NCBI GenBank assembly: GCA_014549065.1
Contig: JACDOX010000034.1
Span: 3,763,191 to 3,827,190 of the forward strand
Reading direction: 5' to 3'
Length of the DNA: 64,000 bases
Origin: Cardinalis cardinalis
Taxonomy: Eukaryota; Chordata; Aves; Passeriformes; Cardinalidae
Each line of letters starts with the position of its first letter. Position 1 is the first letter of the stretch. Positions 1 through 11,672 of this stretch are shown in pieces. Under the pieces are notes generated by a model that made no database searches, was not told the origin of the DNA, and saw only the letters and a list, made by a program, of their open reading frames with translations. The position numbers and the translations under genes are program-made.

Positions 1-2173
1 TAGGGACTGTTGCAAAAAAAAAAAAAAGGTCTTCAAAACTTCTTGGAACTAGAAGTGATTGGGCTTTTTTTCAAATTATGTTTTGGTTAAACATTACTTC
101 TTCAGTGTGAGAAAGAGTGGTTTATATATGGATATGAGGAATCTCTATCAAGTCAGAGGAGAGGATAAAGAGGATAAAGGTAATGAAATTTCAGATTGGC
201 CCGCGACTGAATAACAGATGGAACATAGAAGACAAAAGGACTCTTTTTTCCTTGGTGTGCCTTTGTCTCTTATCTAATGTGCAAGTTTAATCCCAAATAA
301 TCTCAAACCAGTAAATAATAGTACAGGCAGTGACAAAAGATGTGAAACTGGGTTGATTGAAGCACCAGGACACTGCAGGAGGGGGGACATTCAACAGGTG
401 ATGCAAGAACAGCCTCAAAAGCAATGCATAGACTGGGAAAGATAAGGACAGATTGATTATAACACTCTCACTACAAGAATTCGGAGGCAGTAGTTGAAGC
501 CAGCAAGTGACAGATTCAAATGAAGTTAGAATATATATTTTTACATGGTGCATAGTTACCTTTGTTGTAGAACCTGCATCTAAATGTCTATGTGAAACCA
601 AGAAGCAAAAAAAGAAAGCAAAGACTGGAATACACCAAGAAATGCTAAATGCATTATTCATGACAAATGCATAAATAAATTTCATAAATTAAATCCCTCG
701 TAGTGTCACCTGTGAACCATTAGCCCCTGGAGGAAGGAAGAGAGCTCAGACAGATTCCCATTTTATCAGTACCAGTATCACTGTATCCTGCCCCTTTCCT
801 GTCATCTTCCTTAGGCATCTGCCACTTGTCACTGCTGGAAAAAGAGGACCAGCCTTCATAGTCCTAACTAGACATCTGATCTCATCCAGTACAGCTTTCT
901 TTGTGCTCATACTCCTGGAACATACAGTTGTGTTTTAAATGTGTTTGTGCATTCCAAACTGAAAAATTAAATTTTAATGCACAGGAAACAAGCTGATCCA
1001 CTAACTGAAAATTGGTGCAGCCAGGGTTGCTATGAGATTGCATCCTTTTTCTCATCTACCTCTGGGATGAAATAGAGAGGCAAAAGATGTTTTCAAGGGT
1101 TTAAATGCATACAAGTGCTGCANGCAGTAGGTGCAAAGCAATTTGACCTCTGGTCCTTCAAGGTAAATGAAAAGTGATGTATCAGCCTGTGTAACCTGTA
1201 AGGACTCTTTCCACTACCCACACCAACCTGATGCAATGTCACAGTTTTGATACCTTAAATCTTCTGTTAAATTTGTTTGAAATGGTCCTAATACTGCATA
1301 AGTGATTAGTGAGGAGACAAATAAATAGGCAAATGAAGATTAAACAAAAGGACAGAGATCTTGACTCTGTAAGCTTTACTCCTTTTGTTTTTTTCAGAAT
1401 TTGCTGTGAAGTGGAATAACCCCTTTCCAGTGAGATCCATAGCTTTATAATGTACTTTCTCTACTGATGTATTAGGAAGTACATTACATTCAGTCCCTGA
1501 ATTACTATGCTTTTTAGATGCTAAGGAGACTTGAAGAGAACAAAGTTAGCTGCCTCATTTGTCATGTCTTTCTTCCATTACAACCTGTTTGCTGCTACCC
1601 ATCTGTCATCCACATGAAAAAGAAACTCCTTATTAGTCTCTTAAATCTGCCCTGAAACACCAAAAATGAGACCTGCAAGGACAAAAAGAAATTTACTATT
1701 GTGCATAATCTGGGATGCCAGAGAGTCTGGAAACTCCAGAGTCAAGGCGTGCTCCTTTCCAAGGTCTGAATTTCCTCTCCCAGTCATAAACCTCCCAAGG
1801 TAACAGAAGAGCTGACAATATCAGATGACAAAATAGTTGTCCCTGGAAGGCCCATAAGGAAGAGAAAACTGTATCAGAGAAAGGTAGGGCTGTTACTGGC
1901 TTTATGAAGAAGACAGACCTTCCTGTTGAAAGCAAGTAGTCTGTAAGCTGTCGTGTTCTCTGAAACACCGCCGTGCGAGTTCATTAATGTCTACCTGTCC
2001 CCTTCAAATTAGGCTTCAAAACGTTTCTCATACTGGTATAGTGAAGCAGTTGTGAGTGAGGGATCTGTCAAACTGCAGCACAACAGAAATTTATCCTGTA
2101 GGAGTCAGACAATGACAGTCTCCTCCTTCAGGGGGCATCACTTAAACTGCATGTAAGCAAACCCCACTTACTG
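1..2173. other. Unique AT-rich non-coding DNA
   Basis: No recognisable gene, RNA or transposon is visible here. A short poly-A run lies near the left edge. The open frames on the minus strand near 290-690 and 1700-1970 encode no domain I recognise and have no supporting context, so I treat them as chance. Confidence 0.6.
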
Positions 2174-2346
2174 CAGAATCACAGAATGTGCTGGGTTGGA
2201 AGGGACCCACTAGGATCATCAAAATTCAATTCCTGGTCCTGAACAGGACCATTTCCAAGAGTGTGCCATTTCCAACATGCGCCTGAGGATATTGTCCAAA
2301 TGGTTCTTGAACTCTTGAATTCTGTCTCTTGCTGTACATGGAACCA
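2174..2346 (-). mobile_element. CR1 LINE 3' end fragment (antisense)
   Basis: Read on the plus strand, this begins with the reverse complement of the CR1 terminal octamer region (CAGAATCACAGAATG), followed by GGTTGGAAGGGACCC and a GGATCATC block, as at the 3' end of avian CR1. The next 100 bases follow the CR1 variant with 'CCTGAGGATATTGTCCAAATG' and 'TTCTTGAACTC'-like text, with increasing divergence. The element therefore lies on the minus strand with its 3' end at the left. It is strongly 5' truncated, as is usual for LINEs copied by target-primed reverse transcription. The right boundary is approximate because similarity fades around a run of small differences. Non-autonomous, no coding capacity. 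Confidence 0.85.
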
Positions 2347-5300
2347 TCAGCACACATTTCATAAGGTCACAGGGGCACAGCATGAACAGCAGCAGATTGT
2401 CTTAATAAATGTTAGGAACATTTTTTTTACTTCACTTTTGCCCACTTCCCTTTTTTTTTTAAATATCCTTTTCATTTCCATTCAGCATTTAGATGGTTGA
2501 CAAGACCCTGGTCCCAAGTGCTGAAAAAGATTCTGTCCCGAGTATCTGAAATACATTCGCTAAAGTGGAGATTTTAGTAAGTTAAGGCGTACAAGTGACA
2601 GCCTTAACATCCCCACTATGGACATCATGCCAGTGTATATATACACACTCATGCATATGTCTATTCCCTTGGAAGATAACCTCAGCCTCTGCTGTGACCA
2701 CAACAGTAGAAAATAAAGCTGCTGTGCTTAAGCCATAACCCTGCAATTAATGCAGCAGGGAGCAGATTCAGTATCATCTGTCATCTGTGCAGAGTTAAAA
2801 GTGGAAGAACATTTGCTGTAACTAAAGTACTGGCTGAGCTCCTCTCATCATACAACAACAATTTCCTTTTAAATGTTCACTGGCAAGGAGAAGTTATTTC
2901 CTCAGTTTTCATTATTTTTANTTTTTTTTCCCCAAAGGAAATAGCATTTAAGCTGCAGTTTAAATAAATATGGATATGGCAAAAAATCTTTGTAGCATGT
3001 TCTAGCACTCTTGTTTTTACAGAGCTATCACTACCAGCTGAAATATCTCACCTCAGAAGGTAAAATTGTTTCATGAGATAACATTTTCCCTTCAGCTCCA
3101 TGAAGGCCCAGTGGGCATATTTCTGGATGCACTTGAAAGCAGCAGAACCAGCTGTGCACCTCCATATGTGAAAGGTCTGATCAGAGCAGCCTCATTTTAA
3201 AACCAACAGAACTGACAGAAAGCTTGTTTTGCTACAACAGAGCGATTCACAGCTCCAGTACAGTTTAATGCCAAGTTTTAAATGCTTTAATGAGTCAAGT
3301 CGGCTAGGAGTCAGAACATGATGTAGCTGTGTGGCTTTGCTGCAGAGCCTGACATCCCCAATCAGCCATAAATTAATTTTCACAAAGGGTAGAGGAAGAT
3401 TTTCAGAAAGGAGCAGTGTGCCCTGATACTGTCAATCTTATCAGTGGGATATTGCATTGACATTCTAGCCATTAGCTGTGAACCTGGTGTAATGATTACA
3501 AATTAAGAAATAGAGTGAAATTAAGAAAAAACAAATTTTGCAACGAAGAGCTGAAAATGAGTGAGGTCTGCAAGACAGGAGCAATGTCAAAGACAACTGT
3601 GGGAAATCTGATTTCCAAGACTACATTGGACAAAGAGCTAGCGAGTATCCTGAGATATGAACCCTACTGTGGCAGGCACCTAGCCTCTAGTATTATGATT
3701 TGTAGAATATTGCTATAAGAGTGAGATTAAAGTCTTTTAGATAACAGTTTGGTGGGTTTTTTGGTTATGTTGTTGTTTTTTTTTTTCTGGAAAAGTCTGG
3801 ATGATATAAACCAGAACTTTTTTTCTACAGAAATGCAACATTTTTATGAAACATTGCCAGAGAATTGTTTCTCATGTCTAGGGCAGAATCACAGGTAAAT
3901 ACCTGAAATGGTCACCTTCTCAACACAGGACATGGGGCCACTCTGTCTTTGATGAAGCCAGACTTCTACATAGAAACAAATGAGTGAGGCTAGAAAGAAA
4001 ACATGGGAAAAGGGGAGCCTGCACCTGTAATCTCCCCACTTACAGGGCTGATCCTACTGGGACCAGAGGTCTCAGTGTCTGAGCCTTTTTTGACTAAATT
4101 TTATGTTTTCTGTAAAGGTGAGGTGTTGAAACAAGACACTTCTCACCATCCAAGAGAGACTGAGGTTAAGCACCTTGAAAACATTTTCAACAAAATGGAT
4201 ATATGGCTGTACTTCGGGACTTGGATTTAGGCAGCCCTGAACTGTAGGGAGTTTGAACAGCATCCTGCCACATAAATACTGCATAGATCCTTAAAAAATA
4301 CTGCAGTCTCGGGTGGTTTGAAACCAATTGTTTTGTTTTATGGACAGAAACAGTCATTAATTAATCACACTATTTATCCCTCACTAAATTAAGCTGGTCT
4401 GTTAATGGTGCAGAATCAATATAACCCATATAGCAAATTAACTCTATTTTGTGCATTAGTTTCCCACATTTTCTAAAAGCAGGGGAGCAGTAATTGGTTT
4501 ACTTCTAAAGGAATTAGTAGAAACAGGCGTTTCTTATAAAATTGTAACTCAAACACCCCCCAGTGAATGTGGGTGTACTTATGAAATTCTAAAAATATGA
4601 ATCTTCCCAGAAAGTATAGGACATTGTCAGTGATTCTTCTTTGCACAAAGACATGCTCATTGCTCCATGGTGGCATCTGGTACCTTACAGAACAGAGCCC
4701 ATCTGCTTGTGAATCATGCCATGCTGGTAACTTCGGGAAGTTTAACTTCTTGCTTATTCTTGCAAAAGTGCAAGAGCCCCAGGGACAGCTGGGAGATCAA
4801 TGGTCTGATCCAGAATGACCAGGTTCAAAAAGCAGCAAAACCCTGCCTAAGCCCTATCTCTCATTCAGCTGGAAGGTGGCTGGAAACAAAACATCATGGC
4901 TTTTTAGAGTCCACACACCAGCTGGGATCCCTACAGGGACAACAAAGTGGGAACCAGGTCTCAGGGGCTCGCTAAAAGGTGCCCCAGCCATTCAGTCTAA
5001 ATATGGATTTGATAATCAGCCCTGGGTTTTTTGTTCCTTAAATACTGTGATGCTCTGACACCCTTGAAGTCAGCATGCCTTGCAATGACGGTGTCTGCAC
5101 CAAAGCAAGNGATCCGAGGGGCACCTCCAGACAGAAATTCAGTCATTCCTCTCAGCAACTTGTCTTTGTAAGAGTAAAGCCAGACAACTGGATAAGAACA
5201 GACTCNAAGCCCTAAACCTGATACTTTACCTGAATGTCCCTCCAATGGAGAGGGGTACCCAACTTTCTTATGTGATACTTTTCTTCCTTAGGTTCCTTCC

Positions 5301-6014
5301 AGACCTTATACAACTCTTATTTATGAGATTCCATCAAGTTCAAGTTCATAGGGCTGAACTTCTTCCATAACTTTAATAAAGTTAAGAGTGCTATGGATAG
5401 TGTAACCCCACAGACATAATTTGAATGTGTGTTTTATGGAACCAAATAAATGTTTCCACTTGGGCCACCTTTAGCATTACTGAAGATATGACCCTTCATT
5501 ATCCTGAACTGTAACTGCTAATATAAATAATTTATGCATCCATTAAGAAAGTTTTCATAACAAAAATAGGTTTATAGTGCAATTCTATTATGTACAGGCT
5601 ATTTGCAATTGAGACCACAGGGTCAATAGATATTTAGACTTTTTTATGAGCATCTCTTCAGCTAGTGCAGAAAGTTAATGTTTTTGTTGCTTTAATCTCT
5701 AATAATAATAAAAAAAGGGTAAAGAAGAAAATTATTTTTACCATGAGTTTCTAGAAGAGAACTGATTTTTTACTTTAATATTGCTGCAGGGAAAATCAAG
5801 ATAAAAGAAATTCCCTGCTCTAACACATGTCTTAAAAAATGTGCGCTACTTATCAACATGTGCCATGTGTCATTAAAGCTCCTTCTGTCACCGGTTGTTG
5901 TTTACACTGTTGCACTTCTACAAAACTTGAGTCACAAAAGAGAAGATAGAAATGAAAACTTTTAAATTAGAGAAATAAAATGAAGTTCAATCCATCCCCA
6001 GATGGATGGCACTT
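2347..6014. other. Unique AT-rich non-coding DNA
   Basis: No gene or clear transposon is visible. It contains an 8-bp perfect inverted repeat with a 12-base loop (2581-2588 against 2601-2608) and a 14-bp perfect palindrome made of GT/TA steps (2633-2646). Small open frames near 4.0-5.2 kb on both strands overlap one another and show no known domain. Confidence 0.55.
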
Positions 6015-6058
6015 ATGTGTTTGTGTGTGTGTGCATGCAAGTGTGTGTGCATGTGCAC
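6015..6058. repeat. GT-rich imperfect microsatellite
   Basis: An imperfect (TG)n tract interrupted by CATGCA steps. It alternates purine and pyrimidine, so it could adopt Z-DNA in principle. This is a common type of vertebrate dinucleotide repeat. Confidence 0.85.
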
Positions 6059-6734
6059 ATTTTTAGTGTGGGTCTTTTTCATGGTTCTTATCAGAATGTA
6101 GAGAGCAGCTACTTCTGACACACTTCAGTAGGAGCATGGGAACATTCTGCCTTCTTTACTGGGATATACAGATCACAGTCACACAGAAAAAAACACAGAA
6201 GATAATTTCCTTTTCAGTATATTAATGAGAAGAACTGCTTTGTACTATAATGCATAACACTATATGCACAGTGATTGTAAATTTAATTTTTAACTAACGC
6301 ACACAAAGCTGAGGGTTTGCTTAATTATTCTCTGCACGAGCCTAAATAGAGCAACAGACAACTTTTTATCTTCTGCAGAAGTTAGAGCAATGCCAATGGA
6401 CCCACACAGCACACAAGCTCAGCCAGGGACACACAGGATGGACTTGCCCTCCTTGTCATGCACAGATGTCTGAAATACATTCAGGGCACCTGAGACACCT
6501 GTAAAGAACTGGCTGACAGAGCACCAGCAGGATCCATGCCTTGCTTCAGCAGCAGCTAGACACCTTCTGAAATGGCAATAAAATGATAAACCAGAGCTAA
6601 AGGAGGATTGGGATGGGAATCAGTTTAGGAATAAGTTAACTGTATATCAGACATGTTCCTGTGGTCTCACTGAGATCAGTTCAGCCAGTGCAGGTATGCT
6701 GCCCAGCCTTCAATTGCTGCCTCTGAGGCTGTGT

Positions 6735-6798
6735 CACGCTAAGGTCCTGTGCCCCATCTGCCAGTCCACGCTAAGGTCCTGTGCCCCATCTGCCAGTC
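6735..6798. repeat. 32-bp perfect tandem duplication (two copies)
   Basis: The 32 bases at 6735-6766 are repeated without a mismatch at 6767-6798. The unit starts with CACGCTAAGG and ends with CTGCCAGTC. Perfect identity points to a recent event or an assembly error. No gene is nearby. Confidence 0.95.
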
Positions 6799-9281
6799 AC
6801 CTACAGATATCCTGCTTGTCTTTTGGTATCAGTAACCCTCTGCGTTAAGGAAGTTCTTTGCCAGCTATAGGGACAGCTTAGTTTTCTATTTGCACGGTCC
6901 CATGTAGATACCTAAAGGTAGGAGTCTGTGATCAGCTGTGAGCTCCTTACATTCTTCAAAGAGAAACCAGCTAGACTTGCATGAAAAGTATTCTGTGGAT
7001 TCTGAAAATTTTACTTTTTATTATATACAGTTCCTCTAAGGTATGCCAAGTCTGGATGTGTAAATCCTTTTCTATGATCGAAATCAGAGGAATGCCTTGC
7101 AATGCCAGTAAGCATGGACTGAAGGCTTAGTATCAAAAATAATCATGGGATCTCTCCTGCAAAGCATATAACATGTTTCATTAGAGGAAAGGCATTGCTA
7201 AGACTGAAAAGAGACTGCAGAGGATTATCAACACTATTTAGAGCTTTCAGCTTCTGAGTCATGAGGCAAGATTAGCGGCACAAAAAGAACAGAGATTTCA
7301 CAGAACTCCATCCCATCTGGAAAACAGCATAACAGAGTCATGTTGAGAAACTCTTTGTTACTGTAACTAATTCAAAAAAACCATGATGCCTTGATGTTGG
7401 CTTACNTTTGGGAAAGTGCTTTTAGCAGAAGTTCTGCAAATCTTCAAGTACCGCAGTATATTCAGACAGAAAGGAGTCATCATTTTTTCAGTGAGGGAGG
7501 AATAACTACAAGGAAAAAAATGCCCTCTATTTGCCCTTTAAACCTTTTGATTTTGAATTCCATAAACCTAGGCTGGAGAGCTGACAGTTTTACAGGTAAA
7601 AGGGTTTTAGTCTGAACTAAAAGAAAGATTTGGTTCTGTTCAGGAAGATTCCTCTACCAATACATTCCTTTGCCAGCATTATTTTTTTTCCTTTCCCTCC
7701 TGTAGACAGTGTTTCTGCAACAGTATTGGCAGAAGACTCTTAATTTTTTTCTTCTTTGCCTTCTGTTTGTGGGAATCCTGTGCACAGGTGCAAGAAGAGA
7801 CATAAACGTAAGGAAGAAAAGTAAATGGAAAGAATCTAGAATAAAAGGGGACATGATACAAGAGAGAATGAAGTTTTCTTCCATTTTCATGATTCTTTTT
7901 CTTTATGTCCACAGTGAACAGTGATGTCCTCGGATGTCAAAGCTTGGTGTTAGGAGCTGTAATGGAAGGAGCTAAGACATTGAGCAGTATTTTCTCCTAC
8001 TGTGGTTCTAATTGCCAAGCAAAGACAGCATAGAGCCACCTAAAATCACAAATGTAGGATTTGTGCAAAAAAAGATTGCCAGAACCTGTTCATCTTTGTG
8101 CAATTCTACTTTTTCAAGTTTTACAAATTCTCACTTAACTGGCTAAGTTCTCATGGGTTTTCTGTCAAAATTATCTTCATTGTTAGCTGCTTCTCTAATA
8201 ATGGATATTGGAGACCAAGTCAAGAAATTCAACAAATATTTACACAAGGCAGAAACTTTACAAATTGAGCATGACCTATGAGTCCATTCAAGAATAAAGA
8301 AAGGAAAAGAGCACAGGCTGAGGAGCAAAATCAAATAGCATAGATGAGGGTGACATTGATAAGTGGAAAACTGGCCCCTTGTTCCTTAAAACAAAACTAC
8401 TTCTAAACAAGGATCCAAACAAACGTTTATAGGAACTTACCGAAGCTGCCTGACATACTGACTTCTTTCTTGCTCTTTGCAAGCCATGAGGTCCTCTGGT
8501 AAATGTCTTGGCTTGAGGAGTTTTGGTGCCATGCCTGACCAGCTGTAGCCATCATTCTGTGTACCCCTGTGTACCTCTGAGCCATTAGCACAGCACAATT
8601 TCTTTTCTGGCACAGAATATTTTAACTGGAAACCTNATGGGAGGGATTAAGGTTAAAACATTCTAAAACCAAAACCCATGGTCATGGATCTGGGTATAAT
8701 ACATGCCCTAAGAGCTGTGAATGTTACAAAAAGAACTCCTTCAGGACATAAATAGCTCACAACCATTTGTTTTAATGATGCACATTTTTCAAAGCTTGAC
8801 TTAAGGAAAGAGTCTGCCAAGTTTATTTCAGACCTTTTATAGGCCAGAAGCAATTTTGAGGACTTTATTGAATATTGCAGATTTATTCCGCAAGATGAAT
8901 TTATGCAGATTTCAATAATAACAACAATATTGGGTAATTGAGAGACTTGGAACAGACTTGATGGATTATCACATTTTCCTGTCATTCTATGGTGCACTAC
9001 ATAAATGCATAAAATTATTAAATTGAACTAAGATGTGATGGAGAAAATTTCAAATTACAAATGCAATTCTTACTGAGTGTTATTCAAAAGTGCAGTGCCA
9101 CACTCCTGGGTCCCCCAGATCTGAAGTGTATTAGAATTATTGATAAACTCTAATACTGTTTACATGGCTCTTATGGATCTATCAGTGTTACATCTACTGA
9201 ATGCATTAAACAAATCTGAAGAGATGTCTCATCTGTCTTCTCCTCTAAAACAACAATGGCTTTCTTGAGAAAATTTAGGAT
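6799..9281. other. Unique AT-rich non-coding DNA
   Basis: No recognisable gene or transposon. A minus-strand open frame of 114 codons at 8653-8997 has no domain that I know. The rest is AT-rich sequence with short homopolymer runs. Confidence 0.55.
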
Positions 9282-9323
9282 TATACAAGAATGACAAGAA
9301 ACTATACAGGAATGACAAGATAC
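9282..9323. repeat. 21-bp tandem duplication (two near-identical copies)
   Basis: Units 9282-9302 and 9303-9323 share the frame TATACA(A/G)GAATGACAAGA with two mismatches. This is a short local duplication in otherwise unique DNA. Confidence 0.9.
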
Positions 9324-9975
9324 TTTTTAACCCCAACGTATTCTTTATATGTCTACTTTTCAGAGTTCTGTAGTACCCAAAGTTTAATCTCTATTCTCTG
9401 TACTCTGAGAAGGTCATTGGTATGATGTCCATTTCAGGTAGTCACTGAGTGAAGAACCTCCCTTCTCTGATGGACCAATATTTTCTTGACTGGAACTTAA
9501 CAGAAGAGGTGCAGTCTCAGGAAACAAGGATTCTGTAGCACCAGAGTATTACCATTAAAAGAAAAATAGGATTGCACACTAACATCACGTTTAAGACTGC
9601 TAGACACTTTATTTAGAAAAATAAAGAGAGACTGGAGTAATAATGATGAAGAAGGTTTAAGGAACTTGATCCCAAAATAATCAAGAATATTACTTTGACC
9701 TCTCTTTACACAAAAAAATCTCCATCTCTCCGTAGATCAGGATCACCTCAAAAATGGAAACTGTACTTAGGAATTTGTCTAAAAGAAAAGTTTTTAGTAG
9801 CAATTCAGGCATAAGAAAGTCCTACCATAAAACCCATTATCTTATTCCAGCACTACAGTTTTCTGTTTCTCCATCTGTACTGGCAAGGGTTCATATTTTG
9901 AGTGACATCAGGGAGCACCTCAAAGCACATAGCTAATGGGAAATATAAAACCTGTAATGAAAAAAGAGGGCAGGA

Positions 9976-10168
9976 GAGAGAAGAGAAGAGAAGAGAAGAG
10001 AAGAGAAGAGAAGAGAAGAGAAGAGAAGAGAAGAGAAGAGAAGAGAAGAGAAGAGAAGAGAAGAGAAGAGANAGAGAAGAGAAGAGAAGAGAAGAGAAGA
10101 GAAGAGAAGAGAAGAGAAGAGAAGAGAAGAGAAGAGAAGAGAAGAGAAGAGAAGAGAAGAGAAGAGAG
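9976..10168. repeat. (GAGAA)n pentanucleotide microsatellite
   Basis: About 190 bases of nearly uninterrupted GAGAA units (roughly 38 copies), with one break around an ambiguous base at 10072 where a unit is one base longer and the phase shifts. All purines are on the plus strand. Such a homopurine-homopyrimidine tract with mirror symmetry can in principle form triplex (H-) DNA. Length is likely to vary between individuals. Lys/Arg/Glu-rich and Leu/Phe/Ser-rich open frames on the two strands are translations of the repeat and are not genes. Confidence 0.98.
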
Positions 10169-11598
10169 ATAGGAAAATAAAGAATAGAAGAAAAAGAACG
10201 GGAAACGATGAGTGTTGCTGCTGAACAGGTTTTAGTATCAAACCAGAATTTCAGACACTGATGCACAAATCTGTCAGAGACCAAATTGGTGTGAATAATT
10301 TCCATTTTTCCATCATTCACCATTAAAGACTATCAGTATTCTGACTGAACCCAGAGCTCAAGTGACAAGAACAGCATGATAACATCACATTACCTGTTCC
10401 ACACTGCACATGTGTTACTTGTGTAACACAGCCAGAAATCCTGCTGTTGCCATCACATTAAACCAGAGAAATGCATTTCTAGAAGGCTGTAAGGGAGACA
10501 AGCCCCTCTCTTCCTCATGTGTTTTGGCCTAAAGCAATACAAATAGTGGGTGCTGTATTTATGGAAACAGTGAAATCATCACTAGTTTTGTGATTCTCAT
10601 GTAGAAGTCATAGCAACCAACCAGCACAAAAATAATTCTTTTATCTCAGAGCCGAAGTGTTTTGGTGCACATAAGGTACTCTGCACAGAGGTTTGAGATA
10701 TTGAGTTTAAATAAAAGTCATCATAATTACTTTGACTTTATTGAAACAACAGGAGGAAAATAATAAAATTTGCCATGTGGTAAGAAGAGAAAGAAGTCTG
10801 TACGGGGAAATTATTTTCAGGTTTCTTTTAGGCCACATTCAGTGATAAAAAGCAAAAAGCCCCAAACTTAAATCTATTTTAAAAAATCACTTGAGAACAA
10901 GCTTTCAAATTAAATTATTTAAATTCCTTTCATAATGAAAGTCTCGTAAAATTAAAATGCATTCATCTCTTCCAGTTGTATTCCACAAAGATTTCCTCTT
11001 GACTGATGAAATAGACTTCTCCTTGAAAGACTGTCACATTAACATCCTCGTGCATTCTCTTTATGGGAACATGCTGCAGAAACAGACAAACAGAAGCAGT
11101 TCTGTTGTCTGTGAAGATTTAACTAATGTACTCAGAGCTTTAATAAGGCCTTGCTGATGTGAGTCCATACCAAGACTAATCAATTTAAGAGAAGCAGTAA
11201 ATATTTAGAAATGAGGAAACCCATGATGGCTCAATCATTTATGTTCTATTTCGCTTGGTGTATAAGTGTGTTCCTCATATAATCTCTGTGTTTTGGTCTG
11301 GAAATTTGAAGAGGTTGCTGTGCCAGCTTGCACAGTTGTTCTCCACATCACCCCACTGACAAATCTGAGTTCATACAGGTTTTCATTTTCAACATCAAAA
11401 CGTCCCTCCTGCAGTGATGCATAGTTCAGTAAATGATTTCAAATTATTATTATTCAGTGAACTTCTTTCTTTGCTTTCTCTTTTAAACTAATATAAAAGT
11501 GCAGATACTATACTTTTCTAGCTCTTACATTTTTCTTTCTGCATTGTTTTGCTGTGGACCACAATGACTAGAACAAAATGCTTTAATACAATTTAAGA
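10169..11598. other. Unique AT-rich non-coding DNA
   Basis: No gene, RNA or transposon recognised. The region directly right of the microsatellite remains A-rich for a few tens of bases, then becomes ordinary AT-rich sequence. Confidence 0.55.
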
Positions 11599-11672
11599 CT
11601 TTTTTTCTCATGTTGACTTTTTCTCATGTTGACTTTTTTTCTCATGTTGACTTTTCTCATGTTGACTTTTAT
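11599..11672. repeat. Short tandem repeat of a TTTTCTCATGTTGAC unit
   Basis: Four copies of a TTTTCTCATGTTGAC core separated only by T runs of different length (unit 15-18 bases). The changing T-run length suggests replication slippage. A C7-8 run follows shortly after. Confidence 0.92.

Noticed and set aside
2581..2646. 8-bp hairpin and 14-bp GTGTATATATACAC palindrome
   Set aside because: Stems of this size in AT-rich DNA are expected by chance; no context suggests a role.
9853..10323. Open frames of up to 156 codons over the microsatellite, on both strands
   Set aside because: They are translations of the GAGAA repeat (Arg-Glu-Lys or Leu-Phe-Ser runs) and not genes.
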